Shown here one piece after another: positions 27,390 through 36,178 of a stretch of DNA of 64,000 nt. Made by a program: the position numbers and the translations under genes. The stretch comes from Candidatus Ornithobacterium hominis. Its GTDB lineage: Bacteria > Bacteroidota > Bacteroidia > Flavobacteriales > Weeksellaceae. How positions within the stretch are numbered: position 1 is the stretch's first letter; every line of letters begins with the position of its first letter. The notes beneath the pieces are model-generated. The model saw nothing but the letters and a program-made list of their open reading frames with translations. It did not search any database and was not told where the DNA came from. The DNA is taken from assembly GCF_951229915.1 (NCBI RefSeq), contig NZ_OX579588.1:1579001-1643000 (forward strand). Reading direction: 5' to 3'.

Positions 27390-28484
27390 TTAATAGTAGT
27401 TTACTGAATTTGTATTAATCCGCGAAATGCGGACAGCAAAATTAGGGAATTTTTCTGAAAGATAATTTTTTATGATTAATTTATTCCATTGTTCGCTCTC
27501 ATAATGCCCTACATCACAAATCATGAAATTTTCTAAGCCTTTAAAAAAATCGTGATATTTAAAATCTGCCGAAACAAAAACTTGAGCTCCCTGCCGTTGT
27601 GCCGCAGCAATAGCAAATGCGCCTGAGCCTCCCATAACTGCTACACGCCGCACATTCAATGGTAAAGGAGTGGAATGTCTTAGCATTTTTAAATTAAAAA
27701 CCTTTTTCACATGTTCCAAAAAAAGTTCTCCATTCATCGGCTCTACCAAGTTGCCTACTCTGCCCATCCCCAGCTGATTGCTCTGATTTTCTAGCAACAA
27801 CACATCATAAGCCACTTCCTCATACGGATGCTTTTCTTTCATCGCTGCGATGACTTCTTTCAGATGATTTTTCTTCACCAAGACTTCTACACGCATTTCT
27901 TTTTCCAAATGAATCTGATTTATTTCTCCCACAGCAGGTTCAGCCCCAGCCTCTGCCCGAAAGCTGCCCGTTCCCGTACTGCTAAAGCTGCAATGGCTAT
28001 AGTTGCCTAGTTGCCCTGCCCCAGCTGCAAAAATCGCACTCTTTACTTCTTCTGCCTGAGCCTCAGGAACAAAGAAAATTAGTTTGTACAAAAATTGCTC
28101 TGCTGGTATCAGAACTTCTGAATTTTCGATGCCCAATCGGCGACAAATCTCTTTGTTGGGGCCGTTTTCTGTTTGGTCTAAATTGGTATGGAGCGCAAAA
28201 ACAGCAATATCATTTTTAATTAATTTCATTAGCATTGCTGCGGTAGGCTCTGCGGCATTTAATTTTTTTAAGCCTTTAAAAATTAGGGGGTGAAAACAAA
28301 CAATCAAATCTGCTTGTTCTTCGATGGCTTCTTCTACCACTTGTGGTGTCACATCAAAGGCTACCAAGATTTTTTGAACATCTTGCTCGGCATTACCGAG
28401 CAAAAGCCCTACGTTATCAAAATCTTCTGCCAGTTCTGCTGGTGCCCATTCGTTGAGACTTTTTATAATTTTTTTTAACTTCAC
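27390..28484 (-). CDS. Nif3-like dinuclear metal centre protein with PII-like insert
   Basis: The 364-aa protein is the long (YqfO-type) form of the NIF3 family. Metal-binding motifs are visible: VCFHPLIFKGLK (HxxxF..K), FALHTNLDQTENGPN near residue 97 and DVGHYESEQ near residue 325. A central PII-like insert spans about residues 130-235 (YKLIFFVPEAQAEEVKSAIF). Biochemical roles for the family are debated; GTP cyclohydrolase-like activity has been reported for some members. It forms an operon with the downstream coiled-coil gene. Confidence 0.92.
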   Translation of the reverse strand: MKLKKIIKSLNEWAPAELAEDFDNVGLLLGNAEQDVQKILVAFDVTPQVVEEAIEEQADLIVCFHPLIFKGLKKLNAAEPTAAMLMKLIKNDIAVFALHTNLDQTENGPNKEICRRLGIENSEVLIPAEQFLYKLIFFVPEAQAEEVKSAIFAAGAGQLGNYSHCSFSSTGTGSFRAEAGAEPAVGEINQIHLEKEMRVEVLVKKNHLKEVIAAMKEKHPYEEVAYDVLLLENQSNQLGMGRVGNLVEPMNGELFLEHVKKVFNLKMLRHSTPLPLNVRRVAVMGGSGAFAIAAAQRQGAQVFVSADFKYHDFFKGLENFMICDVGHYESEQWNKLIIKNYLSEKFPNFAVRISRINTNSVNYY

Positions 28485-28505
28485 GTTTTTTAAAGCCTTT
28501 TTAAT

Positions 28506-29507
28506 TTAGTTAGATTTCAGTACGTAAAAAACTTGAATTTCATCATTGGGTAATTCTTCTTCCCAAAAACGATTTCCTAAAACTAATTTTTCTTGATTTG
28601 CGAAATTCCTCAATTTAGTTAAAGTCTTTTCTAGATTAGACAACCTTGGGTTGTACTTCAATGTCAGTGCTTTACCGCCTTCCACGGGGTAGTACTGCAT
28701 GCCATCCACCAATTCAATTTCTTGCTCCACGGGGTAACCAAAAATCATACTTTTCAGATTTCTTGAGGCATCATATTTTATATAATAGGTGTAGGCATTT
28801 CCTATCACCTCATCGCTTAAGCGCTGAGAATCTTTCAAATAACTGTAGAGCATTGCCAGCGACTCCTCTTTAGCCATATTGAATTCTTCTTCGCTAAAAC
28901 TGGTTTCTTGCACAAAACCTAAAATCTTTTGATTTTCAACGCTCACTTCCACAGGCGTATCTCTTAGCTTTTGCGTTGTGTCACTTGTATTTTCACTCAG
29001 GTATTTCTCCAATTGAATTAAATTTTCTTCTATTTTTTTTTGAATTTTATTTTTGATTAAATAATAATAAACTTGATAAGGATATTGACTCTCAGCACTA
29101 TCAAATGTAAAAATAACTTTGGTGCGTCCATCATCCAATTGCTGTAGAATCACTTCCCCCGTGTGATTGGGGTTCTCAGGGATTTCAAAATCATAAAAAA
29201 TAAATTCGTTTTGCTTTGCTTCAGTAATCTTCACGCGGCCTAAAATTTCTCCTTTTTCATCTTTCCAAACATAAGAAGCGCTAGCTCCCTCGGCGGGTTT
29301 ACTGTATTGATGCTTTGTATTCTCTTTTGCTTCCCATTCAAACCATTCAGAGAATTTTTGCACATTGGCAAAAGCATTGTAAACCGTCGGCAAATCTTGT
29401 TCATAAATATGTTCTGCTTCTTGATGAATCGTCTTTGGCAAAAAAAATGGAACCACTGCAATGGCAACTAATAAAAGTAAGAGCAGAATGATTATTTTTT
29501 TCATCAT
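28506..29507 (-). CDS. Membrane-anchored SRPBCC / GyrI-like fusion protein
   Basis: The 333-aa protein has an N-terminal transmembrane anchor (KKIIILLLLLLVAIAVVPFFL). Residues about 30-170 form an SRPBCC lipid/polyketide-binding fold (AEHIYEQDLPTVYNAFANVQKFSEWFEWE). The C-terminal region (about 185-333) resembles a GyrI-like/AraC effector-binding domain. Both folds bind small hydrophobic ligands, but no ligand can be named. It is upstream of the Nif3 gene by 21 bp and may share its transcript. Confidence 0.75.
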   Translation of the reverse strand: MMKKIIILLLLLLVAIAVVPFFLPKTIHQEAEHIYEQDLPTVYNAFANVQKFSEWFEWEAKENTKHQYSKPAEGASASYVWKDEKGEILGRVKITEAKQNEFIFYDFEIPENPNHTGEVILQQLDDGRTKVIFTFDSAESQYPYQVYYYLIKNKIQKKIEENLIQLEKYLSENTSDTTQKLRDTPVEVSVENQKILGFVQETSFSEEEFNMAKEESLAMLYSYLKDSQRLSDEVIGNAYTYYIKYDASRNLKSMIFGYPVEQEIELVDGMQYYPVEGGKALTLKYNPRLSNLEKTLTKLRNFANQEKLVLGNRFWEEELPNDEIQVFYVLKSN

Positions 29508-29562
29508 TTAATTTTTTTTGTCAAATATAAGAGGTTTGTCAAATAATTTTTATTATAATTTC

Positions 29563-29570
29563 TATTTTTG
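29563..29570 (+). promoter_or_regulatory. -7 element TATTTTTG upstream of the lipoprotein gene
   Basis: A perfect TAnnTTTG lies 18 bp before the ATG at 29589. A TTTG is found 24 bp upstream of it, slightly beyond the usual spacing. Confidence 0.4.
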
Positions 29571-29588
29571 AAGTAAATTTTTTAGCCC

Positions 29589-30170
29589 ATGAAGATTTTT
29601 AATTTCATTTTATTTATTATCTCATTAAGCCAATTTCAATCTTGCCAATCAAAAGCTTATGCCGCTTTGCACGATGTAGAACGTGGCTTGTTTCTTGACC
29701 GAGCTTATAGCGTTTCAAATTCAACCTTCTTCCAAAGAAGGCTAGAAAGCGATGTGGAATCTGCTAGAAACAATTGGGTCATCGTAAACCAAGATATAGA
29801 AAATGTCTATTTCGGGAAAATTTCACACAACAAAAATTACCTCATGGTTGCTCCGTTCTATAAAACCGATAAATCAGCTTTAGAAGACATTTTCCCAGGC
29901 TATGCCTCTATCGACGGAAAAACCATCAAAGCCAAAGTTTTTGAAGATTTCATAAAACCCACCATAAAAGAAAGGCTTGTGCCGATTTGCCCTCAAAGCT
30001 ACTCTGTCGATTATTCCAGAAAAAAGTATCTTTTAACCAAAAATGGAATAGAATCTGATATTGTATTTACTGGCCGTTGCTACGAAGATAAATTATTCAA
30101 TGCCAATATTCGCATCACCATGAGTGCCAAAGATTTAGAAATCATCGAAAAAGAAATCACAGTTAAATAA
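29589..30170 (+). CDS. Hypothetical secreted lipoprotein
   Basis: A 193-aa protein I do not recognise. It starts with a lipoprotein-type signal (FIISLSQFQSC, Cys19) and has no membrane helix or known catalytic motif in the rest. Two further cysteines (CPQSYS near residue 137, GRCYED near residue 163) might pair in the periplasm. It is followed 16 bp later by the small ORF at 30187 on the same strand. Confidence 0.65.
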   Translation: MKIFNFILFIISLSQFQSCQSKAYAALHDVERGLFLDRAYSVSNSTFFQRRLESDVESARNNWVIVNQDIENVYFGKISHNKNYLMVAPFYKTDKSALEDIFPGYASIDGKTIKAKVFEDFIKPTIKERLVPICPQSYSVDYSRKKYLLTKNGIESDIVFTGRCYEDKLFNANIRITMSAKDLEIIEKEITVK

Positions 30171-30186
30171 ATTAATTTAATTACTA

Positions 30187-30351
30187 ATGAATATTCAAGA
30201 GTTATTAACAGGAAACATCGGTGTACAGCGAATAAATCTTAGCGAAATGCGTGCTATCAAAAAGATTCTTGATGACAACGGCGATGCTAGCATTGCAGGG
30301 AAAGCCCTAGATTTAGGCTCAAAATTATTGGGCGGATTTTCCCGTAAATAA
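30187..30351 (+). CDS. Small 54-aa protein
   Basis: A short ORF (ATG to TAA, 54 codons) starts MNIQELLTGNIGVQRINLSE and ends LGSKLLGGFSRK. It is not one I can assign. Glycine- and leucine-containing helices and the tight fit between the preceding lipoprotein gene and a hairpin terminator make it a plausible real gene. Codon use matches its neighbours. It contains no cysteine and no obvious leader-peptide cleavage site. Confidence 0.55.
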   Translation: MNIQELLTGNIGVQRINLSEMRAIKKILDDNGDASIAGKALDLGSKLLGGFSRK

Positions 30352-30374
30352 TTTTTTAAGCCTTAAAAAATTTT
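30350..30374. repeat. Palindromic AAGSCTT repeat, copy 6
   Basis: Nearly complete palindrome (AATT before and TTTT after the core) directly overlapping the stop of the 54-aa ORF. Confidence 0.8.
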
Positions 30375-30386
30375 AAATGAAAAATT

Positions 30387-30414
30387 AAAAGTGTTTCTTT
30401 TGTGAAGCACTTTT
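30387..30414 (+). terminator. Terminator after the 54-aa ORF
   Basis: AAAAGTGTTTC and GAAGCACTTTT form a 10-11 bp stem with a TTTTGT loop, followed by a T-rich run. Confidence 0.75.
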
Positions 30415-30503
30415 CATTTTTCCTAAAGCTTTAAAAAATTTCTGAAAATAAAATTTAATCATAAATCAAATATTTGCTTTTTTGTAATTTAAAAAAACAT
30501 TTT

Positions 30504-31037
30504 ATGGATAAAATTAAAACACCTCATGATTCATTGACTACTCTTACCAATATTGTTCTTCCCAACGAAACCAATCACCTGAACAATATGTTTGGCGGGG
30601 AATTACTGGCTCGCATGGACCGCGCTTGTTCTATCGCTGCTCGTCGCCATGCACAAACAAAACGGGTCGTTACAGCAACGGTAAATCAGGTCGACTTCAA
30701 GCAGCCGATTCCCGTGGGGAGCATCGTGAAGATCGAGGCAAAGGTCTCAAGAGCTTTTCGCTCAAGCATGGAGATTATTGCTGATACTTGGGTTGAAAAT
30801 CCCGAAATTGGCGAAAGGGTATTGACGAATCAAGGAATTTATACCTTTGTAGCTGTGGATGAAAATAATAAGCCTATAGAAATCCCTCAAATTCAACCAC
30901 AATCAGAAATTGAAAAAGAGCGTTATGATGCTGCTTTACGACGCCGGCAATTGAGCCTAATCATGAGTAAAAAACTTGACCCCAAGGATGCTATAGAATT
31001 GAGAAATTTTTTGTTTCCTACCGAAATTGAAAAATAA
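30504..31037 (+). CDS. Acyl-CoA thioesterase (hotdog fold)
   Basis: The 177-aa single hotdog-domain protein belongs to the YciA/BACH-type acyl-CoA hydrolase group. Visible motifs are NHLNNMFGGELLARMDRACSIAA, with the catalytic Asn/Asp-containing helix, and VNQVDFKQPIPVGSIVKIEA. I start at the ATG at 30504 because the residues before it in the open frame are AT-rich leader sequence. Substrate chain length cannot be read from the sequence. It is a stand-alone gene with its own terminator. Confidence 0.9.
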   Translation: MDKIKTPHDSLTTLTNIVLPNETNHLNNMFGGELLARMDRACSIAARRHAQTKRVVTATVNQVDFKQPIPVGSIVKIEAKVSRAFRSSMEIIADTWVENPEIGERVLTNQGIYTFVAVDENNKPIEIPQIQPQSEIEKERYDAALRRRQLSLIMSKKLDPKDAIELRNFLFPTEIEK

Positions 31038-31060
31038 TTTTTAAAGCCTTAAAAAAAAAT
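31036..31060. repeat. Palindromic AAGSCTT repeat, copy 7
   Basis: AAGCCTT version overlapping the thioesterase stop and running into the left arm of the following terminator. Confidence 0.65.
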
Positions 31061-31086
31061 TCGGATTTTTCAACCCGAATTTTTTT
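31053..31086 (+). terminator. Terminator of the thioesterase gene
   Basis: AAATTCGG and CCGAATTT stem followed by a T run; it also faces the convergent SPFH gene. Confidence 0.75.
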
Positions 31087-31105
31087 ACTTTTTTTTCACA
31101 AAAAC

Positions 31106-32047
31106 TTAATTGTTTTTATTTAATTCATTACTTTTTTTCATCTCTTCGCCTATCATATTAGCAGCGGAAAACGAAGCCACCATATTATTTAGCATATCAC
31201 CTGCGGCATTTGGTGTGTTGGGCAATAAAATTAAGTTGGACTTATTGGTTGATCCCATTGCATTGAGCGTATCGTAATGCTGAGTTACCACAATCAGTGC
31301 AGAAGCTTCTTGCGAATTAATTCCAACTTTATTGAGTACATTTACAGACTCTTCTAAACCTTTGGCTATCTCACGCCTTTGGTCTGCAATACCCTGCCCT
31401 TGCAAGCGTTTGCTTTCAGCTTCAGCTTTTGCTTTCTCTACAATCAAAATACGCTGTGCATCACCTTCGTACTGAGCTGCAATCTTCTCTCGCTCAGAAG
31501 CGTTGATGCGGTTCATTGCTTGTTTTACTTGCTCATCAGGGTCGATGTCGGTTACCAAGGTTTTAATGATATCATAACCGTATTCATTCATCGCATCTTT
31601 TAGTTCTGATTTCACTGCAATAGCAATGTCATCTTTCTTTTCAAAAACATCATCTAAACGAAGTTTTGGCACTTCGGCTCTTACTACATCAAAGATATAA
31701 GAGGTAATCTGTGCCTGCGGGTTATCTAGTTTATAAAATGCATCATAAACACGTTCTTTGATGACGACGTATTGCGTTGAAACTTTTAATCTCACAAATA
31801 CGTCATCTTTGGTTTTAGTTTCCACTGCGACATCCAATTGTTGAATTTTGAGACTCACACGCCCCGCAATTTGATCTACAAATGGAATTTTAAGATGAAA
31901 ACCTGAATTTCTAACGCTTTGGAATCGCCCCAAACGCTCGATAATCACTGCTGTTTGCTGGCGAACGATAAACCACAAACCGAAAAAACTGAGGATGAAT
32001 ATGGCTACAAAAAGTATAATCCATATATCTGAAATGAAAATATTCAT
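31106..32047 (-). CDS. SPFH/band 7 (stomatin-like) membrane protein
   Basis: The 313-aa protein has an N-terminal transmembrane helix (IWIILFVAIFILSFFGLWFIV), the SPFH domain (ERLGRFQSVRNSGFHLKIPFVDQI to about residue 190) and a coiled-coil region rich in A/E/K (QRILIVEKAKAEAESKRLQGQG). It belongs to the QmcA/stomatin branch, which forms membrane-associated oligomers that organise proteases or lipid domains. It lies downstream of the sufT-like gene and the M16 peptidases. A link to membrane protein quality control is possible but inferred. Confidence 0.92.
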   Translation of the reverse strand: MNIFISDIWIILFVAIFILSFFGLWFIVRQQTAVIIERLGRFQSVRNSGFHLKIPFVDQIAGRVSLKIQQLDVAVETKTKDDVFVRLKVSTQYVVIKERVYDAFYKLDNPQAQITSYIFDVVRAEVPKLRLDDVFEKKDDIAIAVKSELKDAMNEYGYDIIKTLVTDIDPDEQVKQAMNRINASEREKIAAQYEGDAQRILIVEKAKAEAESKRLQGQGIADQRREIAKGLEESVNVLNKVGINSQEASALIVVTQHYDTLNAMGSTNKSNLILLPNTPNAAGDMLNNMVASFSAANMIGEEMKKSNELNKNN

Positions 32048-32076
32048 TTTATTAAATTTTAAATTTCATAATAAAT

Positions 32077-32406
32077 CTATAATAAACCTAATTCAAACTT
32101 AGCTTCTTCACTCATTAAATCTTGCGACCACGGCGGGTCAAAAGTTAATTGAACACTGGCTTTAGTAATTCCTTCTACTTCACCTGCTTTCTCTTCTACT
32201 TCTGAGGGTAGACTTTCTGCCACTGGGCAATTGGGTGTTGTGAGTGTCATCAATATTTTTACTTCACCTTCAGTGCTCACATGTGCATCATAAATCAAGC
32301 CCAGCTCGTAAATGTCTACTGGGATTTCTGGGTCATATATGCTTTTAAATACTTTCACCAGCTCTTCACCCAAGGCTTGTATTTCTTCGTTATTTAATTC
32401 TTTCAT
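32077..32406 (-). CDS. SufT/MIP18-like Fe-S assembly protein (DUF59)
   Basis: The 109-aa DUF59 protein shows YDPEIPVDIYELGLIYD and the conserved cysteine in LTTPNCPVAESLP, then FDPPWSQDLMSEEAKFELG. Family members help mature iron-sulfur proteins, as SufT does in Gram-positives and MIP18 in eukaryotes. Only the one conserved cysteine is present, as expected. It sits 17 bp upstream-adjacent to the M16 gene end, in the same direction. Confidence 0.9.
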   Translation of the reverse strand: MKELNNEEIQALGEELVKVFKSIYDPEIPVDIYELGLIYDAHVSTEGEVKILMTLTTPNCPVAESLPSEVEEKAGEVEGITKASVQLTFDPPWSQDLMSEEAKFELGLL

Positions 32407-32423
32407 TTTACCAAAAATAGTAA

Positions 32424-34538
32424 TTATTTGAAATCAGCATTGGTTACACCTTTATTAAATACAATTTTTTGGACTTCTAAAACCATTTCTTGTGCTCCAA
32501 CTTTTTGAATCATTTGGTAAGGCATCAAAACTCCATCAATTTTTTTATAATTTTTTAAATCCATCTCTATTTGTATAGGGCCTTGTGGTGTTTCTGCTTT
32601 CTCTACCGTACGAACCAAAAGCTTTGATTTCTGGTCATAATATTCTATTTTTTGTTTTCCGCCAATGTTCACAATTAGTTTATAAGCCAAGTTTTCATTA
32701 ATTTTTTCTAAATCTTGTAAAGTAATTTGGTCTGTGGTGTAGAAGGCTTGTGGAATGATGCCTGCTCGAGATTTTTGATCGGCGACCTCTTCTCCTGATT
32801 TTTCAGAATTGCCCATCATTCCATTTACCACTTCTTTTTCTCCATCAAAAATGGTTGATATCATCACATTTCCATTCATTTTCATGACTGTTTTTTGCTT
32901 ATTAGGTGCTAAATTGGTTATTTCTCCTTGTATTGGCTGCGGAGCTAAACCATTGATTAAAAATTCCGTGCGCATAGATTTAAGGTTTTTGACTTTTTCT
33001 TTGCCTCCTATTTTTTCAAGATAGGCTTGTATCACTTTTTCGGCAGTCATTTCACCTAGATTCGCTGACTTCTCTAGTGGATTCCTTGTTTCGTTCCCAT
33101 GTCGGTCAAAGAAACGAATCGGAATATTCATTTTTTCTAAGGCTGGTAAAATTTCTGGGGCATTGCCTACGACTATGATTCTAGAATTATCATACTTGAA
33201 GTATTTCTGCGCTACACGTTGCACATCTTCTACCGTTACATTTTGTAGGTTTTTTATATAATTCTCATAGAAATCATCAGATAGGTTTTGTGTTTTGATG
33301 TTTAAAGCTAAACTAGCTACGGTTTCTGGCTTTTGAACACTCATAACGAAATTCCCAATGTATTTAGCCTTCGCGATTTCTAATTCTTCTGCTGTCACAG
33401 GCTCTTGTCTTATCTTTTTCAATTCTTTTCTCAATTCGACAATGGCACTGTCTGTCACAGAATTCCTCACGGAAGCTTCTGCAATAAAAGCTGAAACATT
33501 TTTATCTGCTGAAAGCCTTGAGTACGAGCCATAAGTCCAGCCATGAGCTTCTCTTAAATTTAGAAACAAACGGCCTTCTCCTCCACCTCCTAAAATTTGA
33601 TTGGCCATGATTCCTGCAAAATAATCTGGGTCTGAAACTTTTAAATTAATAATATTGGCTACCATCAATTCCGTTTGCACAGCATTAGACATGTGAATAA
33701 AATTAATTTCAGGCGTTTGCAAATCAGCTGGGTCTGTGTATTTCACTTTTTCTACAGGAAAGTTTTCCCATGCTGCAAAAGCTTTTTCGACCATGGGTTT
33801 CACTTGATTAAACTCGACATCTCCTACAATGACCAAATAGGCATTCTCGGGAGAAAAAGTGGCTTGGTATTCTTTTACTATATCTTCAAATTCAACTTCT
33901 TGTATTGTTTCTTCTGTTGCAAATTCACCGTAGGGATGTTTCACACCAAAGACCAAGGCATGAGTTAAATCAGATGCTACCGAACCTACATTTTTTTCAT
34001 TAGATTTGATGGATTGAATTAATTTTGATTTTTCTTTTTTAAATTCTTCTTTATCAAATCTCGGGGTCAAGGCTCCTTGTGCTGTCAATTCCAAAATTCT
34101 TGGGAAAAATCTTTTCAACGAACGTGCGCTGGCTCCATTAGCTCCAATGGTAACTGCTGCTCCCATCGATTCTATCTCTTCATTGAAGTCCTCTTTAGAA
34201 ATCTCCTGCGTCCCATTGCCTAGTGTAGCAGAAAGCAAGTCACTCACGCCCTTTTTGCCAGCGTAAGCCTTCATTGGATTATCTAGAGACAAATTTAAAG
34301 CCACTCGGGGTAACTTATGGTTTTCTACTACGAGAACCTTTAGCCCATTGTCTAATTGAAATTCCTTTGGTTTATTAATATTTATTTTTGGCGCCGGCCC
34401 AGGCATTGGTCTAACGCTCCTATCTAGCAGTGCTTGGCTTTTAGTTGCTTGCGATGAGTTTTCTTGACTTCTTTGTGACTGTGTTGCACAGGCATAAAAC
34501 AAAAAAATCGATAATATAGTGATATATATTTTTTTCAT
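32424..34538 (-). CDS. M16-family protein, non-catalytic subunit, with LolA-like C-terminal domain
   Basis: The 704-aa lipoprotein-type protein (signal ends FYAC) has two M16 lobes over about residues 55-480. The metal-binding HxxEH of active M16 proteases is missing; the equivalent region reads GVSDLLSATLGNG. The last 200 residues (from about 505) form a separate domain that resembles LolA/outer-membrane lipoprotein-sorting folds. It lies 3 bp after the catalytic M16 gene. The pair probably forms an active/inactive heterodimer in the periplasm, like mitochondrial processing peptidase. The substrate is unknown. Confidence 0.88.
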   Translation of the reverse strand: MKKIYITILSIFLFYACATQSQRSQENSSQATKSQALLDRSVRPMPGPAPKININKPKEFQLDNGLKVLVVENHKLPRVALNLSLDNPMKAYAGKKGVSDLLSATLGNGTQEISKEDFNEEIESMGAAVTIGANGASARSLKRFFPRILELTAQGALTPRFDKEEFKKEKSKLIQSIKSNEKNVGSVASDLTHALVFGVKHPYGEFATEETIQEVEFEDIVKEYQATFSPENAYLVIVGDVEFNQVKPMVEKAFAAWENFPVEKVKYTDPADLQTPEINFIHMSNAVQTELMVANIINLKVSDPDYFAGIMANQILGGGGEGRLFLNLREAHGWTYGSYSRLSADKNVSAFIAEASVRNSVTDSAIVELRKELKKIRQEPVTAEELEIAKAKYIGNFVMSVQKPETVASLALNIKTQNLSDDFYENYIKNLQNVTVEDVQRVAQKYFKYDNSRIIVVGNAPEILPALEKMNIPIRFFDRHGNETRNPLEKSANLGEMTAEKVIQAYLEKIGGKEKVKNLKSMRTEFLINGLAPQPIQGEITNLAPNKQKTVMKMNGNVMISTIFDGEKEVVNGMMGNSEKSGEEVADQKSRAGIIPQAFYTTDQITLQDLEKINENLAYKLIVNIGGKQKIEYYDQKSKLLVRTVEKAETPQGPIQIEMDLKNYKKIDGVLMPYQMIQKVGAQEMVLEVQKIVFNKGVTNADFK

Positions 34539-34541
34539 AAA

Positions 34542-35864
34542 TTATTTACTTGCAGTTGATTTTTCTGGAATATAATCTAAAATTAAACGCTGATTAGGGT
34601 TAAGGTATTTATTCGCCACCTCTTTAATTTCTTCTTTAGTGATGCTTTTTAAAATTTCAATACTTCTGTTAACCAAGGAAGTATCATTATAGAGTAAATA
34701 ACTCGTTGCCAAATTATCTGCCACGGCTTGAATGCTAGCATTGCTGTTCACAAAACTATTTTCAAATTTATTTCTCAAAGTTTGAAATTCTTTATCTGAA
34801 ATCAAATTAGTTTGTAATTCTTTGATTTGCTCATCATAAGCATTTATTATTTCTTCTTTAGAGACACCATCCATGGGTAAACTATAAATGATGTACATCC
34901 CATAATCCTCCTGGCTATTATTAAATGCGCCAACGTCTAATGCTTTTTTCTCTTCATCCACCATTTTTTTATAAAGTCTTGAAGTCTTTCCACCTGTCAA
35001 AATTGTAGAAATCATATCTAGAACATAAGCATCTCTTTCTTTCATAGACGGAGTTCTGTATGCTGCTGCATACATTGGGATTTGCACATTTGGGTCTTCC
35101 CATGTAGCCTCTATCGGCTGGGTAATGGGATCTTCTTTGTAAACATTTCTCACCACGTCTTCGCCTCTTGGAATGCTCCCGAAATAGCGTTCAATCAACC
35201 TTTTGGTTTCTTTTTTTTCTATATCGCCCGCCACGACTAAAACAGCATTGTTGGGCACATAAAATTTATCAAAAAACGCCAAAAATTCATCCAAAGTTGC
35301 AGCATCTAGATGTTCCATTTCACCTATGGTCGTCCAGCGGTACGGGTGCTTGGTGAATAATTTTTCTTTAATAGCTTTTAAAATATTTCCGTAAGGTCTG
35401 TTATCTATTCGCAAACGCTTTTCCTCTTTCACGACTTCATTTTGTGTATCAACGCCAATTTGATTGATGACGGGATGCAACATTCGCTCAGATTCCATCC
35501 ACAATCCTAATTCTAAATTGTTGGAAGGGAAGACTTCATAATAATACGTTCTATCATCAGTTGTATTTGCATTATTCTGCCCTCCGTTAGCTGTCACGAT
35601 TTTAAACCATTCATTTCGTGCAATATGCTCAGTCCCTTCAAACAGAAGATGTTCAAAAAAATGTGCAAACCCCGTACGGTCAGGGCGTTCATCTTTCGCA
35701 CCCACGTGGTACATCACAGAAGTCACTACAACTGGAGCTGACTTATCTTCATGCAAAATCACGTGCAAACCATTAGCAAGATCATATTCTTCATAATCAA
35801 TCTGCTGAGCGGGACTTGCTACGCCGGCCAACGATAAAAAAGCAAAAATTAAATTTCTTATCAT
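34542..35864 (-). CDS. M16-family zinc metallopeptidase, catalytic subunit
   Basis: The 440-aa secreted protease has a signal peptide ending SPAQ. The inverted zinc motif HFFEHLLFEGTEH is near residue 68, with the distal Glu expected in the VVKEEKRLR segment near residue 145. Two M16 lobes fill the rest. It is the first gene of the M16 pair. A TTTTG-N19-TATATTG promoter sits just upstream. Confidence 0.93.
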   Translation of the reverse strand: MIRNLIFAFLSLAGVASPAQQIDYEEYDLANGLHVILHEDKSAPVVVTSVMYHVGAKDERPDRTGFAHFFEHLLFEGTEHIARNEWFKIVTANGGQNNANTTDDRTYYYEVFPSNNLELGLWMESERMLHPVINQIGVDTQNEVVKEEKRLRIDNRPYGNILKAIKEKLFTKHPYRWTTIGEMEHLDAATLDEFLAFFDKFYVPNNAVLVVAGDIEKKETKRLIERYFGSIPRGEDVVRNVYKEDPITQPIEATWEDPNVQIPMYAAAYRTPSMKERDAYVLDMISTILTGGKTSRLYKKMVDEEKKALDVGAFNNSQEDYGMYIIYSLPMDGVSKEEIINAYDEQIKELQTNLISDKEFQTLRNKFENSFVNSNASIQAVADNLATSYLLYNDTSLVNRSIEILKSITKEEIKEVANKYLNPNQRLILDYIPEKSTASK

Positions 35865-35886
35865 AACTACTATTCATTAATCGAGG

Positions 35887-35917
35887 CAATATAACATAAT
35901 TCATCTGCTTTTCAAAA
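35887..35917 (-). promoter_or_regulatory. Promoter of the M16 peptidase operon
   Basis: On the minus strand TTTTG (35913-35917) and TATATTG (35887-35893) are separated by 19 bp, close to the Bacteroidetes consensus (one base short in the -7 box). The rest of the 314-bp divergent gap to the M48 gene contains only one palindromic repeat. Confidence 0.5.
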
Positions 35918-35926
35918 TAGCTATAT

Positions 35927-35951
35927 ATTTTTTAAGCCTTAAAAAATTTTT
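35927..35951. repeat. Palindromic AAGSCTT repeat, copy 8
   Basis: AAGCCTT version just upstream of the M16 promoter -33 box, in the divergent region. Confidence 0.8.
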
Positions 35952-36178
35952 ATCGAAAAAAATCCTAAAGAAAAACTTTTGAGTAAATTCAATGATTTAA
36001 AAATTTATTGAGCCAATTCAAACATTAAAACAAAAAAATGTTTTAGTTTCACAAAAAATTTAAATTAAAAGAAGGGGAATTCTGAATAATTATTTTGTTG
36101 AAGTTTAAATAAATTCTTAGTTTCTACTTTGGAATAAAAATTGAAAAACAAGATTTCTCTATTCAGAACAAAAATATA

